Shown piece after piece: positions 36,598-45,883 of a stretch of 64,000 bases of DNA. The translations under genes and the position numbers were made by a program. Each line of letters opens with the position of its first letter. Position 1 is the first letter of the stretch. The notes under the pieces are model-generated. The model made no database searches and was not told the origin of the DNA. It worked only from the letters and a program-made list of their open reading frames with translations. This DNA is from Bremerella sp. TYQ1 (GTDB taxonomy: Bacteria; Planctomycetota; Planctomycetia; Pirellulales; Pirellulaceae): NCBI RefSeq assembly GCF_020150455.1, contig NZ_CP083740.1:4216001-4280000 (forward strand), given 5' to 3'.

Positions 36598-37539
36598 ATG
36601 CAACAACGAGAACTGTGGACGTTTCATGGAGACCTGCAACACCCTTACGACATCAGCGCGATTGTCGTTTTGGAAGGAGGACGGTTCGTTGCAATCGCAG
36701 GCGATGAAGGGGCGTCGGTGCAGATCTTTCGTCAACGTAGTCCCGGCGATTACGACCTCGTCGGCACGATCGATCTGTCGGATCAATTGGAAGATGAAGA
36801 AGAAGAGATCGATATCGAAGGGCTCGCATTCAGTGGCGGTCGACTTTACGTGATAGGATCGCATTGCAAGAAGCGACGGTTAATCGACACGACACTTACG
36901 CAAAAAGAAAATCGCAAACGAATCAGCGAGCCAGATCCTCAGTCAGATCGGCAAGGCTTGTTTGAGATCGAGTACCTAGGAGATGGCCGGTTCTCTCCGA
37001 AAGTAAAGACATGTGATTTGCTACCTCGCTTAAAGTCGGACTCACTCCTCGCCCCGTTCCTTGGTATTCCGAGCAAAGAGAACGGTATCGATATGGAAGG
37101 ACTCGCTGCCGAAGGAGATGACTTGTGGGTGGGCTTTCGGGGACCGATTCTGCGAGAACACTTGGTTCCGGTCCTGCGGCTTGATTTCGATAAGCCGAAG
37201 AAGGCAGACTTGTTGCTGATTGATTTACACGGACGTGGAATCCGTGACTTAGTCCATACGCAAGATCGTATCTTGATTCTTGCAGGACCAATGCGTGACG
37301 AACCATTGTCGTACGCGCTGTATGCTTGGAATGGAAAAGATGCCGTGCCAGGCACCGATCGTGATGCGGCGAACATGCCGAAGCTTTTGGGAGACGTTCC
37401 CCTGCCCCACGAAGGCGCCAAGCCAGAAGGCTTGGGCCTGGTCGAAGAAACCGATACACACTGGGATGTGGTCGTGGTCTGCGACAGTTCACCAATGGGT
37501 AGCCCTACACTGCTTCGTGTTGCGAAGCCGGTTCGCTGA
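36598..37539 (+). CDS. DUF3616-family protein
   Basis: A 313-residue soluble protein with a beta-propeller-like repeat pattern. DUF3616 landmarks are ISAIVVLEGGRFVAIAGDE near residue 18, DIEGLAFSGGRLYVIGSHC near 80, and a second DMEGLAAEGDDLWVGFRGP near 164. Function is unknown; the family is often close to phytase-like propellers. No signal peptide is seen. The ATG at 36598 is used rather than the GTG directly before it. Confidence 0.82.
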   Translation: MQQRELWTFHGDLQHPYDISAIVVLEGGRFVAIAGDEGASVQIFRQRSPGDYDLVGTIDLSDQLEDEEEEIDIEGLAFSGGRLYVIGSHCKKRRLIDTTLTQKENRKRISEPDPQSDRQGLFEIEYLGDGRFSPKVKTCDLLPRLKSDSLLAPFLGIPSKENGIDMEGLAAEGDDLWVGFRGPILREHLVPVLRLDFDKPKKADLLLIDLHGRGIRDLVHTQDRILILAGPMRDEPLSYALYAWNGKDAVPGTDRDAANMPKLLGDVPLPHEGAKPEGLGLVEETDTHWDVVVVCDSSPMGSPTLLRVAKPVR

Positions 37540-37569
37540 GACGTTCGGTTTCGGTACGGCTCAAGAAAT

Positions 37570-37633
37570 AAAAAAAGCTGCCTGAGGGCGAAAAGGGTGA
37601 GAGACCTTTTCGGTGATTGTTCCCTCGGCAGCT
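37570..37633 (-). terminator. Two-stem intrinsic terminator
   Basis: Read on the minus strand, an outer stem (37633-37622 with 37588-37576, GAGGG and GCTGCC paired) encloses an inner 8-bp stem (CGAAAAGG 37589-37596 with CCTTTTCG 37605-37612) and is followed by seven U (from A-run 37570-37576). It ends transcripts of the minus-strand gene 37682-38119 and lies 31 bp beyond the stop of the convergent DUF3616 gene. Confidence 0.85.
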
Positions 37634-37681
37634 CTCTATCCGGCGTTTGCCCTTACCGGCACGAGCTTCGTGTTGTACGTG

Positions 37682-38119
37682 TTATTCTTCTTCCGAATCG
37701 GCCATCGCTAATCGTCCCGAAAGAGATTCCGGCTGGCTCAATTCGCTCCGTTGTTCGATTGGAAACATATTCCGTTCGAGGACTTCCGGATCGTACGTTG
37801 TCCATGTTTCACGAACGTTGTCCGCATACACTTTGCGAAGCACGTTCATGTCTCGCCAATGACAAATGTACTGCTCCTGATTCCACGATTTGCGTGGAAG
37901 CTGTTCGTCCGTTTTCAACAGCCGCCAGGCGCGGACCTGAAAACGCTGGGAAGCACTGTCCCATTGATAGAAAATAAGTTGATTGATAACGAGACGACCC
38001 TGAAGGTCGTACAGGTGATTAATTTCGATGAGGTCGACACGGTCGACCGCATGGGTTTCGACAGGGGAAGCCCCCATCGACGCCATCGTTAAGATGGACG
38101 CGACTACGAACGAGGTCAT
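37682..38119 (-). CDS. Small secreted protein of unknown function
   Basis: A 145-residue protein with a signal peptide (MTSFVVASILTMASMGASP) and a mature part with a repeated Tyr/Trp-rich theme (NQLIFYQWDSASQRFQVRAW; EQYICHWRDMNVLRKVY). It resembles a small beta-barrel or cystatin-like domain, but no family is recognised. The ATG at 38119 is chosen because AGAGGGAG lies 7 bases upstream and it opens directly into the signal peptide; a longer frame to 38206 would bury it. Confidence 0.72.
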   Translation of the reverse strand: MTSFVVASILTMASMGASPVETHAVDRVDLIEINHLYDLQGRLVINQLIFYQWDSASQRFQVRAWRLLKTDEQLPRKSWNQEQYICHWRDMNVLRKVYADNVRETWTTYDPEVLERNMFPIEQRSELSQPESLSGRLAMADSEEE

Positions 38120-38249
38120 GCTCGTCTCCCTCTTACCAGTCGTTGGAAATGGAGAGTTCCGCGACATCCGTTCGCGGAGCTGCGGTGCGCAAGGATCCGT
38201 TCGCATTCCGGAATGCTGTCGAAAGCCTTTTGCGAAAGGTGTGCCAAAA

Positions 38250-38321
38250 CGCGGATCGGGTTTCCGCGAACAGCACGTAACTCCTAAAGAGCGTTGACTT
38301 TCAAAAAAGCGAAAGACGCTC
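38250..38321. other. Hairpins in the gap before a membrane-protein pair
   Basis: Two hairpins lie in the 476-bp gap between the divergent genes starting at 38119 (minus) and 38596 (plus): CGCGGA (38250-38255) with TCCGCG (38263-38268), and GAGCGT-TGA-CTTTC (38289-38302) with GAAAG-ACGCTC (38311-38321), an 11-bp stem with a 3-nt bulge. No gene is seen in the gap. They may be leader structures; no T-run follows either. Confidence 0.4.
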
Positions 38322-38595
38322 GATGAACCCTGCTCGGCAGCTGGCCAGAATTACCAATGCTCAAGTGAGGTGCACGTACCTTTATGGATGCTTATTTCTT
38401 CAACAAGTTCGCGGGGCTGGCATTTTATGCGTTTGATTCAAGCCGTAGTCCGGAATCATTTCCCCCTAAACCCCCAACTGTTGCAACGAGATAAGTAAGC
38501 CAAACTGCGGTATTTCACCACGATTTGGCAACCATCGGCTGGAAGAGCTACGATGAAGCATCCTTTGAGAATCGATCGTGAGAGGATCGTGCGGA

Positions 38596-39435
38596 ATGAA
38601 CTGGACCGGTCGCCAATGCCTTGCGTTGATTTGGATTATCGCCGTGTTCGTTGCGACGTTTGGTGTCCTGTTGAGCAGCAATTGGGTCGGTGACGGATTT
38701 TGGTATGGCCTGACAGTCCCTTTCTTTACCGCCTCGTTGTTGGGCATTTGGCTCACCGCTGGCAGCGGACCGTTTTGGCTTCGATTGCTGAGTGTGGTCG
38801 TGGGACAAAGCCTGCTCATTGCGGCGATGATGCCAGCCGTTCCCGAGTCACCGGTTTCCTTTACCCCAGGACTTGCCGCGGCAACGGCTACGACGGCGAT
38901 GGGTACTTTAGCGCTCGGCTGCATGGGAACGTTTGTGCCGATCGCTACCTCCTGGACGGTGCGTATTGCTTTGTGGGAAGTCGTGGCGAGTATCGGCTTG
39001 TTGGCCATCGCGTTAGGTATACTCCGCGCGCTGTCCGAATTCACTGTATGGAATTGGTCCAACTGGGCAGGAGTTGCCGGGGTTCACTTCCTGGTCTTTT
39101 CCATCTTTACGGGCGTCGTCTTAACGATCCTGCTGTTATCGATGGTCGTGAATGGAGTCGTGGCCCGAATTCTCTCGGTCGTTCTAGTCATCGCGACGGC
39201 TCTTCTCGTTCCACCGCTTGAATCGAGGACGTTTGATGCACTGAACTTAGACGGGGGCAAAATCGAACTCTTTTATGCAGCCCACACCGGCCACCTCGTG
39301 ATGGGCCTGGCCGTGATACTTCCAGCAATACTGGCTTTTCCCGGAGTGTTGATTCGCCAAGCTCCCGCAGTAGAAGAAACGCCCCCGCAGAACCCCAAGG
39401 CGGAAACCGAAACCGATTTCACGAAGCTGCAATGA
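38596..39435 (+). CDS. Multi-pass membrane protein of unknown function
   Basis: A 279-residue protein with about eight hydrophobic helices and a short charged C-terminus. No motifs of a known family are seen. AGAGGA lies 9 bases upstream of the ATG at 38596, which is preferred to the GTG at 38578. The gene overlaps the next by ATGA, and both encode proteins of similar size and build, so they probably work together in the inner membrane. Confidence 0.72.
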   Translation: MNWTGRQCLALIWIIAVFVATFGVLLSSNWVGDGFWYGLTVPFFTASLLGIWLTAGSGPFWLRLLSVVVGQSLLIAAMMPAVPESPVSFTPGLAAATATTAMGTLALGCMGTFVPIATSWTVRIALWEVVASIGLLAIALGILRALSEFTVWNWSNWAGVAGVHFLVFSIFTGVVLTILLLSMVVNGVVARILSVVLVIATALLVPPLESRTFDALNLDGGKIELFYAAHTGHLVMGLAVILPAILAFPGVLIRQAPAVEETPPQNPKAETETDFTKLQ

Positions 39436-40346
39436 ATGCCATCGCCCGATTGATTACTTCTGTCCAAAACATGTCACTAAGTCAGTGGCTGACGATCGTA
39501 TGGGTGCTGGGCCTCAACTCGGCTCCTTTTATTGTGGCCGTGCTCAAAGGAGGAAGTTTAGCCACCATTCACTGGGTCGCGTGGTCGCTTCTTTCTGGTC
39601 CTTTTGCACTGACGGCAATGCTTACCTTTCAGGTGGTGGCTGGGGGTTTGCCTCCAGCGACTCGCCGTTTGATCTTTACATTTTGGTTTCTACTGATGGT
39701 CGGCACGTCGATGCTGCTATTTAACAAAGAGATCTTCGGAGCAATCCTTTTGTTTTTAGCGGAAGCGATCGTGCTTTTGCAGGCAACGCTCTTAACGTGC
39801 TGGCTCTTTCACTTACCTGCGCCTCCCCAGAAATGGTCGCTGCAGTTTTCGATTGCCGAGATCCTTTGGAGCAGTGGGCTCGTCGGCGTCTTTTTATTCA
39901 TGGCCAGAGTCTCCGGCGCTTACGAACAAAGCTTCTGGCTTTCCGAAGACATCGTGGTATTCGTCGTCTTCGCGTTCATTACCGCGATCCATCTGCTTCC
40001 CTGTTGTCTGGCTACGGTCGCCAATCGTTCAAGCCGCATCGCATGGCTGGTCGTCACGACCGTTCTGCTATGGCTTGCTTACCCAGCGGCGTTGTGGGGA
40101 ATCCTGGGACTATTCGGCCAGGCAGGATCAGGCGATGGCCGTCAGTTGCTGCTGCTTCTTTATCCCGTCCACGGGGTTCAGGCGTTGATCGTTTGGGGAA
40201 CTCTTTTTCCGCTGCGGATTTACTTTCCCGGTTTCCTACATGTGGCGGATAGCTCGGCACTTAGTTCTCCGCAATGCAAATCAGATACTCCTGACGACGC
40301 CCTTGCGAGCTGTCCGCAAAGCGAGCATACAGACGTCCTTGGCTGA
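39432..40346 (+). CDS. Second multi-pass membrane protein; 3' end overlaps convergent gene
   Basis: A 304-residue protein with about eight hydrophobic helices, coupled by ATGA overlap to the previous membrane-protein gene. The hydrophilic C-terminus (from about residue 275, SSALSSPQCKSDTPDD) is encoded in the last 86 bp, which overlap on the opposite strand with the end of the PQQ-propeller gene. No family is recognised. Confidence 0.72.
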   Translation: MNAIARLITSVQNMSLSQWLTIVWVLGLNSAPFIVAVLKGGSLATIHWVAWSLLSGPFALTAMLTFQVVAGGLPPATRRLIFTFWFLLMVGTSMLLFNKEIFGAILLFLAEAIVLLQATLLTCWLFHLPAPPQKWSLQFSIAEILWSSGLVGVFLFMARVSGAYEQSFWLSEDIVVFVVFAFITAIHLLPCCLATVANRSSRIAWLVVTTVLLWLAYPAALWGILGLFGQAGSGDGRQLLLLLYPVHGVQALIVWGTLFPLRIYFPGFLHVADSSALSSPQCKSDTPDDALASCPQSEHTDVLG

Positions 40347-41742
40347 CGATCGGTGTCGCGAAGATGTCATCGCCGAGTCGGTTCTCAGCGACCATCTCGA
40401 AACTTTGTGGATTCGCTTTCACGACCCAGACGTTGCCCTGTTCGTTAGTGACAAAGATGTTGTCACCGCTTAGCAGTGGCGAAGAACTGACAGGGCCGCC
40501 GAGTCGCTTCTTCCACATCTCTTCGCCAGTCTTACCGTTCCAGCAATAGAAGATGCCGTTGTCGGTCATCGCGTAGACATAACCGTTATGAGCCAGCATT
40601 GATTGCTCGTAACATTTTTCGTTGTTGGTCCATAGCACTCGGCCGGAACCATCTCCTTTCACGGCCACCGTCTGCGAATCGGGGTAGCCACCACTGGCGA
40701 AGACGATATCCTCGTCCCAAACCATCGTGCCGCACGTTGCATCGGTTGTCCCAGGTGCGGTCCACAAGACTTTTCCGGTCTTCGGATCGTACGACGATAC
40801 CGACTTCAATCCACTAATCAGCATTTGATCTTTGCCGGCCACTTTCGCAACGACGGGGCTGCTGAACGAAATACCGTTACGCGGTTGCATCCAGCGCGGC
40901 TTGCCATCTTGTTGTGCGTAAGCCGCGATAAACCCTTTTTCATATTCCGAAGCGACAATGACCATGTCGTCGTACAGGATGGGCGAAGGCCCGTAACCGA
41001 ATTTGTACTGCTGCGGATTGTACGAGCCTGCATTAATCTGCCACTGAATTCTCCCCTTCATGTCGAGCGCCACCAATTGGACCGCCTGATTTTGAATGAA
41101 GACAGCAAACAGCTGCTTGCCATTGGAAGCGACGGTCGAAGTGGCGTGCGTATTCTTCGGATGCATCTCGCTTTGGAAACCACCCTGCGTGATCGGCGTC
41201 TGCCAGATGAGTTTCCCATTTCTTTTGTCGAAAGCGAACACGCCGGTCGTTTTGCGATTTTCGTCGGCAGACGTCAACACAATCAGATCGCCCACGATAA
41301 TCGGCGAAGAATGTCCTCGACCGGGAACTTCGACTCGCCACTGTACGTTTTCTGAATCGCTCCAACTTGTCGGAGCGGCAGGCCCAGGTGCGATGTTGTT
41401 GCGATTCGGTCCCCGCCATTCGAGCCAATCGCCAGGCATCCCGTTGGCGGCAGGCGAAGTCTCTTCGTTCGTGCCACCTCGCATCGGCCGACCACGTCCG
41501 GCCCGCATTTCACGGAGCTCTGCCCGAACCCATGTCTGATCGGCTCGGCTAAGTTTAGTCATCGGGACGGTGATCGTTTCGCCATCTTGCTTCTTGAGTG
41601 TGACGCTTCCTTCCGCGTAAGACTCGAATTCGGCTTCGATCTTGAACTGACCGGACGAATCGGTCCAGGTTCGTGTTTCAGCTTCTGCAGACGTTATCAG
41701 CAGTGCAAGCGACAGCAGAAGCGCAGTGGTGGCACGAATCAT
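40261..41742 (-). CDS. Secreted SHD1 / PQQ-type beta-propeller protein
   Basis: A 493-residue protein with a signal peptide (IRATTALLLSLALLITSAEA). An SHD1-like domain at about 22-75 (RTWTDSSGQFKIEAEFESY, VPMTKLSRADQTWV) is followed by PQQ-like propeller blades, for example WRVEVPGRGHSSPIIVGDL, GVFAFDKRNGKLIWQT and YCWNGKTGEEMWKKRLGG. No dehydrogenase active-site Cys pair is seen, so a binding or scaffold role is likely. Start ATG 41740-41742 is chosen from the signal peptide; the frame to 41829 is longer but unsupported. Its 3' end overlaps the convergent membrane-protein gene by 86 bp. Confidence 0.85.
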   Translation of the reverse strand: MIRATTALLLSLALLITSAEAETRTWTDSSGQFKIEAEFESYAEGSVTLKKQDGETITVPMTKLSRADQTWVRAELREMRAGRGRPMRGGTNEETSPAANGMPGDWLEWRGPNRNNIAPGPAAPTSWSDSENVQWRVEVPGRGHSSPIIVGDLIVLTSADENRKTTGVFAFDKRNGKLIWQTPITQGGFQSEMHPKNTHATSTVASNGKQLFAVFIQNQAVQLVALDMKGRIQWQINAGSYNPQQYKFGYGPSPILYDDMVIVASEYEKGFIAAYAQQDGKPRWMQPRNGISFSSPVVAKVAGKDQMLISGLKSVSSYDPKTGKVLWTAPGTTDATCGTMVWDEDIVFASGGYPDSQTVAVKGDGSGRVLWTNNEKCYEQSMLAHNGYVYAMTDNGIFYCWNGKTGEEMWKKRLGGPVSSSPLLSGDNIFVTNEQGNVWVVKANPQSFEMVAENRLGDDIFATPIVSQGRLYARFADSSQGRRQEYLICIAEN

Positions 41743-41863
41743 GAGAGAAAAACCTCGGCAATCAGGTCGCAGCAAGAAAGAAGATTGTGGGCAGAGTCTT
41801 ATTTTGCTTCGTTTGTGTCCGTAAATCAATCAATCGACGAAACACTTCACGGACAGTCAGGCA

Positions 41864-41900
41864 TAAAAAAATCGCTCCGACCAGGGCGGTCCGAGCGATT
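41864..41900 (-). terminator. Intrinsic terminator of the subtilase gene
   Basis: On the minus strand ATCGCTCGGACC (41899-41888) pairs with GGTCGGAGCGAT (41882-41871) with one mismatch, and eight U follow (41871-41864). It stands 86 bp beyond the subtilase stop at 41986. The gap to the propeller gene start at 41742 holds nothing else. Confidence 0.88.
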
Positions 41901-41985
41901 GGGGTAGGTCGACGTGGGGTGGGTGGGAAACTGCCCAAGTTCGGAGGGAAAGAGGATAAGCATCAGGGGCGATTAAGAGGTCGTG

Positions 41986-44900
41986 TTAATCGTCCCACTC
42001 ACCAAAGTATTGCATCAAAAAGTCGATGTCGCTGACATAACTTTTGTCAGAACCTTTAGTCGAGTAGGCATTCACGACGTCAAAACCGGCAGCGTAACTT
42101 GTAAAATTGTCGCCTTGTAGCGATGCGTAATTTGACCGAGCGATAAGTCTGTCATCGGTTTCGGTATCGAACAGATACGCCACGTCATGCCCCCCGGACG
42201 AAGCGATCGCATTGACACGATCGAACCCACGAGCCGAGTTGGCGTAACCTTGCCCGGCCATCGAGCTTTCGACGGTGCGGCTGTAGAACGTATCGTTGCC
42301 GACGGTATCGTAGAAGAACGCCTGATCGTTGCCTCCCTTGGTCGACACGGCGGAAGTTCGCGTGAAACCTTGGGCGGCGACATAATACCCTGCTCCGTAC
42401 ATGGTCGCTTGATCGCCCCGAGCCACGTAGACATCGTTGCCAGCGGTATCGTGGAACGTGGCCAGGTCGTTGCCGCCATTCATGGCAATCGCCGAGACGC
42501 GGTCGTAATTGTAAACCGTGTTGGTATAGCCCGAACCGCTGAGAACATTCGACGTTCCGTACGAAGTGAACGTGTCATTTCCTTTGGAGTCGTACAAGTA
42601 AGCCTGATCGCGGCCGCCGGTGCTGTAGACATTCGTGCGGTCGAAACCATACGTCATCGTCGACGACTGCGATGTCAGCATGTAAGCATCTTCGCCACGG
42701 CCGATGAAGTAATCGTTGCCACTCGAGTCGTATAGCATCGCCGTATCGATCCCACCGTAAATGGCTCGAGCCGTGACGGTTTTTGCTCCAGTGACTTCAT
42801 TTTTGTAGCCACTGCTTTGCATGGTCGACTTCGTCGGAGTGCTGGTGAACGTATCGTTCGCGATTGTGTCGTAGAACGTTACCGAATCGTATTTGCTCGC
42901 ACCGCCGTAGTTGTACTCGACGTTCTCGGTGCTCCACGTGAAACCGCTTCCCTGAACCGTCATCGTGTCGGCGCGGAACGTCCACGTTTCCTTACCACTG
43001 GTGCCATAGAAACGAGCCGTATCAATTCCTGCTCCACCATCGAACGTGATCTTCTTCACCTGCGATGCACTGTAGCTGGACGACTTGCCATTCATCGAAA
43101 CGGTGACCGTCGAACCGGTATGATTCACGGTGATGCTGTCGTTTCCGGCCGTTCCGATGATCGCCAATGTCCCGCTTTTCAGCTCGAACGGCGACGACTC
43201 GGTGACCTTCAGTGTGTAGTCGCCGGTGTGCGTACTGGTCGCTCCCTTCACCGCCAGGTAGACGGTGCCAGAGTTGCTGGCAGTCCAGACGATCTTCGAC
43301 CCGGAACTGCTGGAATCTTGAGCCAGCTGCGAAGCACCGTTGCTGCCATATAGAGTCAGCACCGAGCCTGCGAGCGCGTTGTGCGTGGTGTCGATCACGT
43401 AAGTCGTCCCAGCAACCGCACTAAAACGGAAGTAGTCGACATCGCCAGCGTAGTTCAACTTGCCTGACTTCGAGCTGCCGACTGAAATCAGCGCGGCTCC
43501 CGAGGCGGTGTTCGCGTAGTCGTCTGGCTGCACCACGTTGACCGACGTGGCGACCATGTTGCTCTTGGCCCCATCGTTGTCGGTTGCCTGAGCGAAGATC
43601 AGCTGGCTGCCTGTGGTGGTGAATGGATTGCTGACCGTCAAGCTGGCCAGTCCGCCACTGATGGTCGAATCGCTACCAAGGACCGAGTCGGTCGAATCCC
43701 ATCGGCCGTTGCCATTCGAGTCGCGATAGAACGTTACCTTGGAAACGTTCCCATCGGAATCGGAAACGTTGTTCGCAGAGATCGTGATCGTGTTCGTTTC
43801 GCCCAGATAAACGGTGCTGGGGTTTGTCGAAACGCTGCCGAGCGTCGGAGCTTTGTTCGGTTCTGGATCTGGAGTTGGTTCTGGATCAGGTGTCGGGTTG
43901 GTGCTTCCCGGGCTGAGAAGGTCAAGTGTTCCCGCGGCATTCAATCGCATGCCGGTCGAGACCTTCCCGTTAAGTCCAGAAATCCAATCTCCTCCTGACA
44001 GGATCGCGTCTTTCACTTCAGATGCGGTGGCATCGGAATCGTAGGCGAATGCCAATGCGGCCACGCCAGCGACATGCGGAGCCGCCATACTCGTTCCCGA
44101 GAACGAAGCGTAATAACCCCCAGCAATCGTGCTGTAGATGCCGACCCCTGGCGCGGCGATGTCGACGGTGCTTGCCCCGTAATTGCTGAAGCTGGCCAGG
44201 TTGTCGTTGCGATCAGTCGCGGCAACCGAGATCACGTTGCTCACGTAATAGTTCGACGGATAGTGCGGGCTGGAATCGTTATTCATTCCATCATTGCCAG
44301 CTGCAGCGACGAACAAAATGTCGGCTTGTTCGCTCGCTTTGATGGCTGCTTCCAGCGAAGCACTGTAGCCACCGCCACCCCAACTGTTGTTCAGCACGCG
44401 AATGTTCACGCCATACTGCGTTCGCATCATCGTCGCGTAGTTGATCGCTCGAACAGCGTCAGACGTATAGCCAGCTCCGCTCGCGGAGAGGAACTTCAGC
44501 GCCATGATCGACGTGTTCCAAGCGACCCCACTGACGCCGCGTCCGTTGTTCCCTTGTGCGGCAATGGTCCCCGCGACATGCGTCCCGTGATGGTTGTCGT
44601 CCATCGGATCGCCGTCGTTATTGACGAAGTCGAAGCCATGCACGTCGTCGATGAAACCGTTGTTGTCGTCGTCGATCCCGTTACCGGCGATCTCGCCTGG
44701 GTTGGTCCAGATGTTGCCAACCAGGTCCGGGTGGGTGTAATCGACCCCGGTATCAATCACCCCGACAACGACACTATCGGATCCAGTCGTTTTGTTCCAA
44801 GCTTGTGGGGCATCGATCTGATTCATGCCGTAGGTGGAAGAGTAGCTCGCATCGTTCGGCGTAATATTAAAGACCGAAGCGATGTCGAGTTCGTAGTTGC

Positions 44901-45399
44901 TGATGGTGCTGAGGGAAGAGAACCATGCTCCGACATCTTCCGCCGACGCCCCTTCGCTGCGAACCAGCAGCTGCCCGACGAGCCCCAGCCCGCGAACGAC
45001 TTCCACTTCAAATCCGCTGCCAGCCAGTAGCGAACCAACTTGCGAAACGGACGTAAGGGAACCAGCGACATCGCTGGAAAGTTGCACGATCCAGTCGTTG
45101 GTGTACGGATCGGAAGTCGACTGCTGAACGACGCCGTTGGCATCGATCGAGTAAGCGCCACCGTTGCGCTCGTAGTTGTCTCCGGCGACGTCTTCGAACC
45201 AGATCGAAGAGATCGTATCGGCGGCCATCATGCTACGCACTTCGAGTGTCTCGATGGCGTGGGCCGAAGAATGTTTCGCGGAACGCTTCTTTTCGCGGCG
45301 CGGGCTCTTGGTCAAGCGATTCGGATTCGTTGTCCAGCCACGCAACAAGCTTGCCAGACCGAGACCTACCTCGGACTTTTCGCTATCGAAACTTCCCAC
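41986..45399 (-). CDS. Large secreted subtilase with PPC domain and C-terminal repeats
   Basis: A 1137-residue protein. Residues 1-61 are a planctomycete extracellular leader (basic stretch, then LEVRSMMAAD). The peptidase S8 domain (205-490) has the triad D216 (GVIDTGVD), H271 (HGTHVAG) and S437 (SGTSMAAPHVAG). A Pro-rich linker (PTPDPEPTPDPEP) and an Ig-like segment precede a PPC domain (about 635-745, GDVDYFRFSAVAGTTYVIDT). The last 350 residues are about seven repeats of 45-50 residues with the core A-x-[FL]-[YH]-D-[ST]-x-G-N-D. GTG at 45397-45399 is the start, with AGGAG 8 bases before. A hairpin-rich region lies upstream. Confidence 0.92.
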   Translation of the reverse strand: MGSFDSEKSEVGLGLASLLRGWTTNPNRLTKSPRREKKRSAKHSSAHAIETLEVRSMMAADTISSIWFEDVAGDNYERNGGAYSIDANGVVQQSTSDPYTNDWIVQLSSDVAGSLTSVSQVGSLLAGSGFEVEVVRGLGLVGQLLVRSEGASAEDVGAWFSSLSTISNYELDIASVFNITPNDASYSSTYGMNQIDAPQAWNKTTGSDSVVVGVIDTGVDYTHPDLVGNIWTNPGEIAGNGIDDDNNGFIDDVHGFDFVNNDGDPMDDNHHGTHVAGTIAAQGNNGRGVSGVAWNTSIMALKFLSASGAGYTSDAVRAINYATMMRTQYGVNIRVLNNSWGGGGYSASLEAAIKASEQADILFVAAAGNDGMNNDSSPHYPSNYYVSNVISVAATDRNDNLASFSNYGASTVDIAAPGVGIYSTIAGGYYASFSGTSMAAPHVAGVAALAFAYDSDATASEVKDAILSGGDWISGLNGKVSTGMRLNAAGTLDLLSPGSTNPTPDPEPTPDPEPNKAPTLGSVSTNPSTVYLGETNTITISANNVSDSDGNVSKVTFYRDSNGNGRWDSTDSVLGSDSTISGGLASLTVSNPFTTTGSQLIFAQATDNDGAKSNMVATSVNVVQPDDYANTASGAALISVGSSKSGKLNYAGDVDYFRFSAVAGTTYVIDTTHNALAGSVLTLYGSNGASQLAQDSSSSGSKIVWTASNSGTVYLAVKGATSTHTGDYTLKVTESSPFELKSGTLAIIGTAGNDSITVNHTGSTVTVSMNGKSSSYSASQVKKITFDGGAGIDTARFYGTSGKETWTFRADTMTVQGSGFTWSTENVEYNYGGASKYDSVTFYDTIANDTFTSTPTKSTMQSSGYKNEVTGAKTVTARAIYGGIDTAMLYDSSGNDYFIGRGEDAYMLTSQSSTMTYGFDRTNVYSTGGRDQAYLYDSKGNDTFTSYGTSNVLSGSGYTNTVYNYDRVSAIAMNGGNDLATFHDTAGNDVYVARGDQATMYGAGYYVAAQGFTRTSAVSTKGGNDQAFFYDTVGNDTFYSRTVESSMAGQGYANSARGFDRVNAIASSGGHDVAYLFDTETDDRLIARSNYASLQGDNFTSYAAGFDVVNAYSTKGSDKSYVSDIDFLMQYFGEWDD

Positions 45400-45480
45400 C
45401 TTCGCTGCTCCTAGGTTTCACCTGAGGGCTCGATTCCAACCGAGCCAATGGTTTGGATAAGTGCTTGCTGGCCGCTGCTA

Positions 45481-45799
45481 GCCGACCCTCATGTAGCTGG
45501 GGTCCGGCTGCTTGCTTGCCAGCAGGAACATGGCCGTCGCGTTGAATGGCAACGGCCGGGATAAGCAGAGCGTGACGTGGGTCACCTTGCTGCCATAAGC
45601 TGGCTGCCCGGTCACGCTGGGGAGTTAGAGACTTTCAGACAGCGATAGCCAGCATTCCTTGCCTGCTATCAGCCGGTCCGCAAAATCCTGCGGAAATGTC
45701 GGTCGCGCCTTCCCTGGCGTCAAATCGAGCGGGCAGGGATTCTGAAAAAATCCCAAGAATGGCTCAAGTCCAAGTCGCCTCAATCCGACATTTGAGGCG
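45481..45799 (-). other. Hairpin-rich region upstream of the subtilase (candidate structured RNA)
   Basis: In the 484-bp gap between the subtilase start (45399) and the small membrane-protein gene (45884), seven hairpins occur: 45481-45508 (8 bp, one bulge), 45532-45557, 45569-45618 (AGCGTGAC with GTCACGCT), 45644-45670, 45678-45693, 45736-45754 and 45776-45799 (CGCCTCAA with TTGAGGCG). GTGAC at 45572-45576 can pair with either GTCAC 45581-45585 or GTCAC 45611-45615, giving two exclusive folds. The stems are strand-neutral; I assign minus because it would be the leader of the subtilase mRNA. I could not match it to a known riboswitch. Confidence 0.4.
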
Positions 45800-45883
45800 A
45801 AAAGAAAACGCCGCGTGCGGCTAGCTGCTTCTGTTATGCAACCATGTTGATTTTTTGATTCATCAATCGACCGGCCGCGGCTG

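Noticed and set aside
45400..45883. c-di-GMP-I or cobalamin riboswitch in the subtilase leader
   Set aside because: The conserved cores of these classes are not present; the region is kept only as an unnamed structured candidate.
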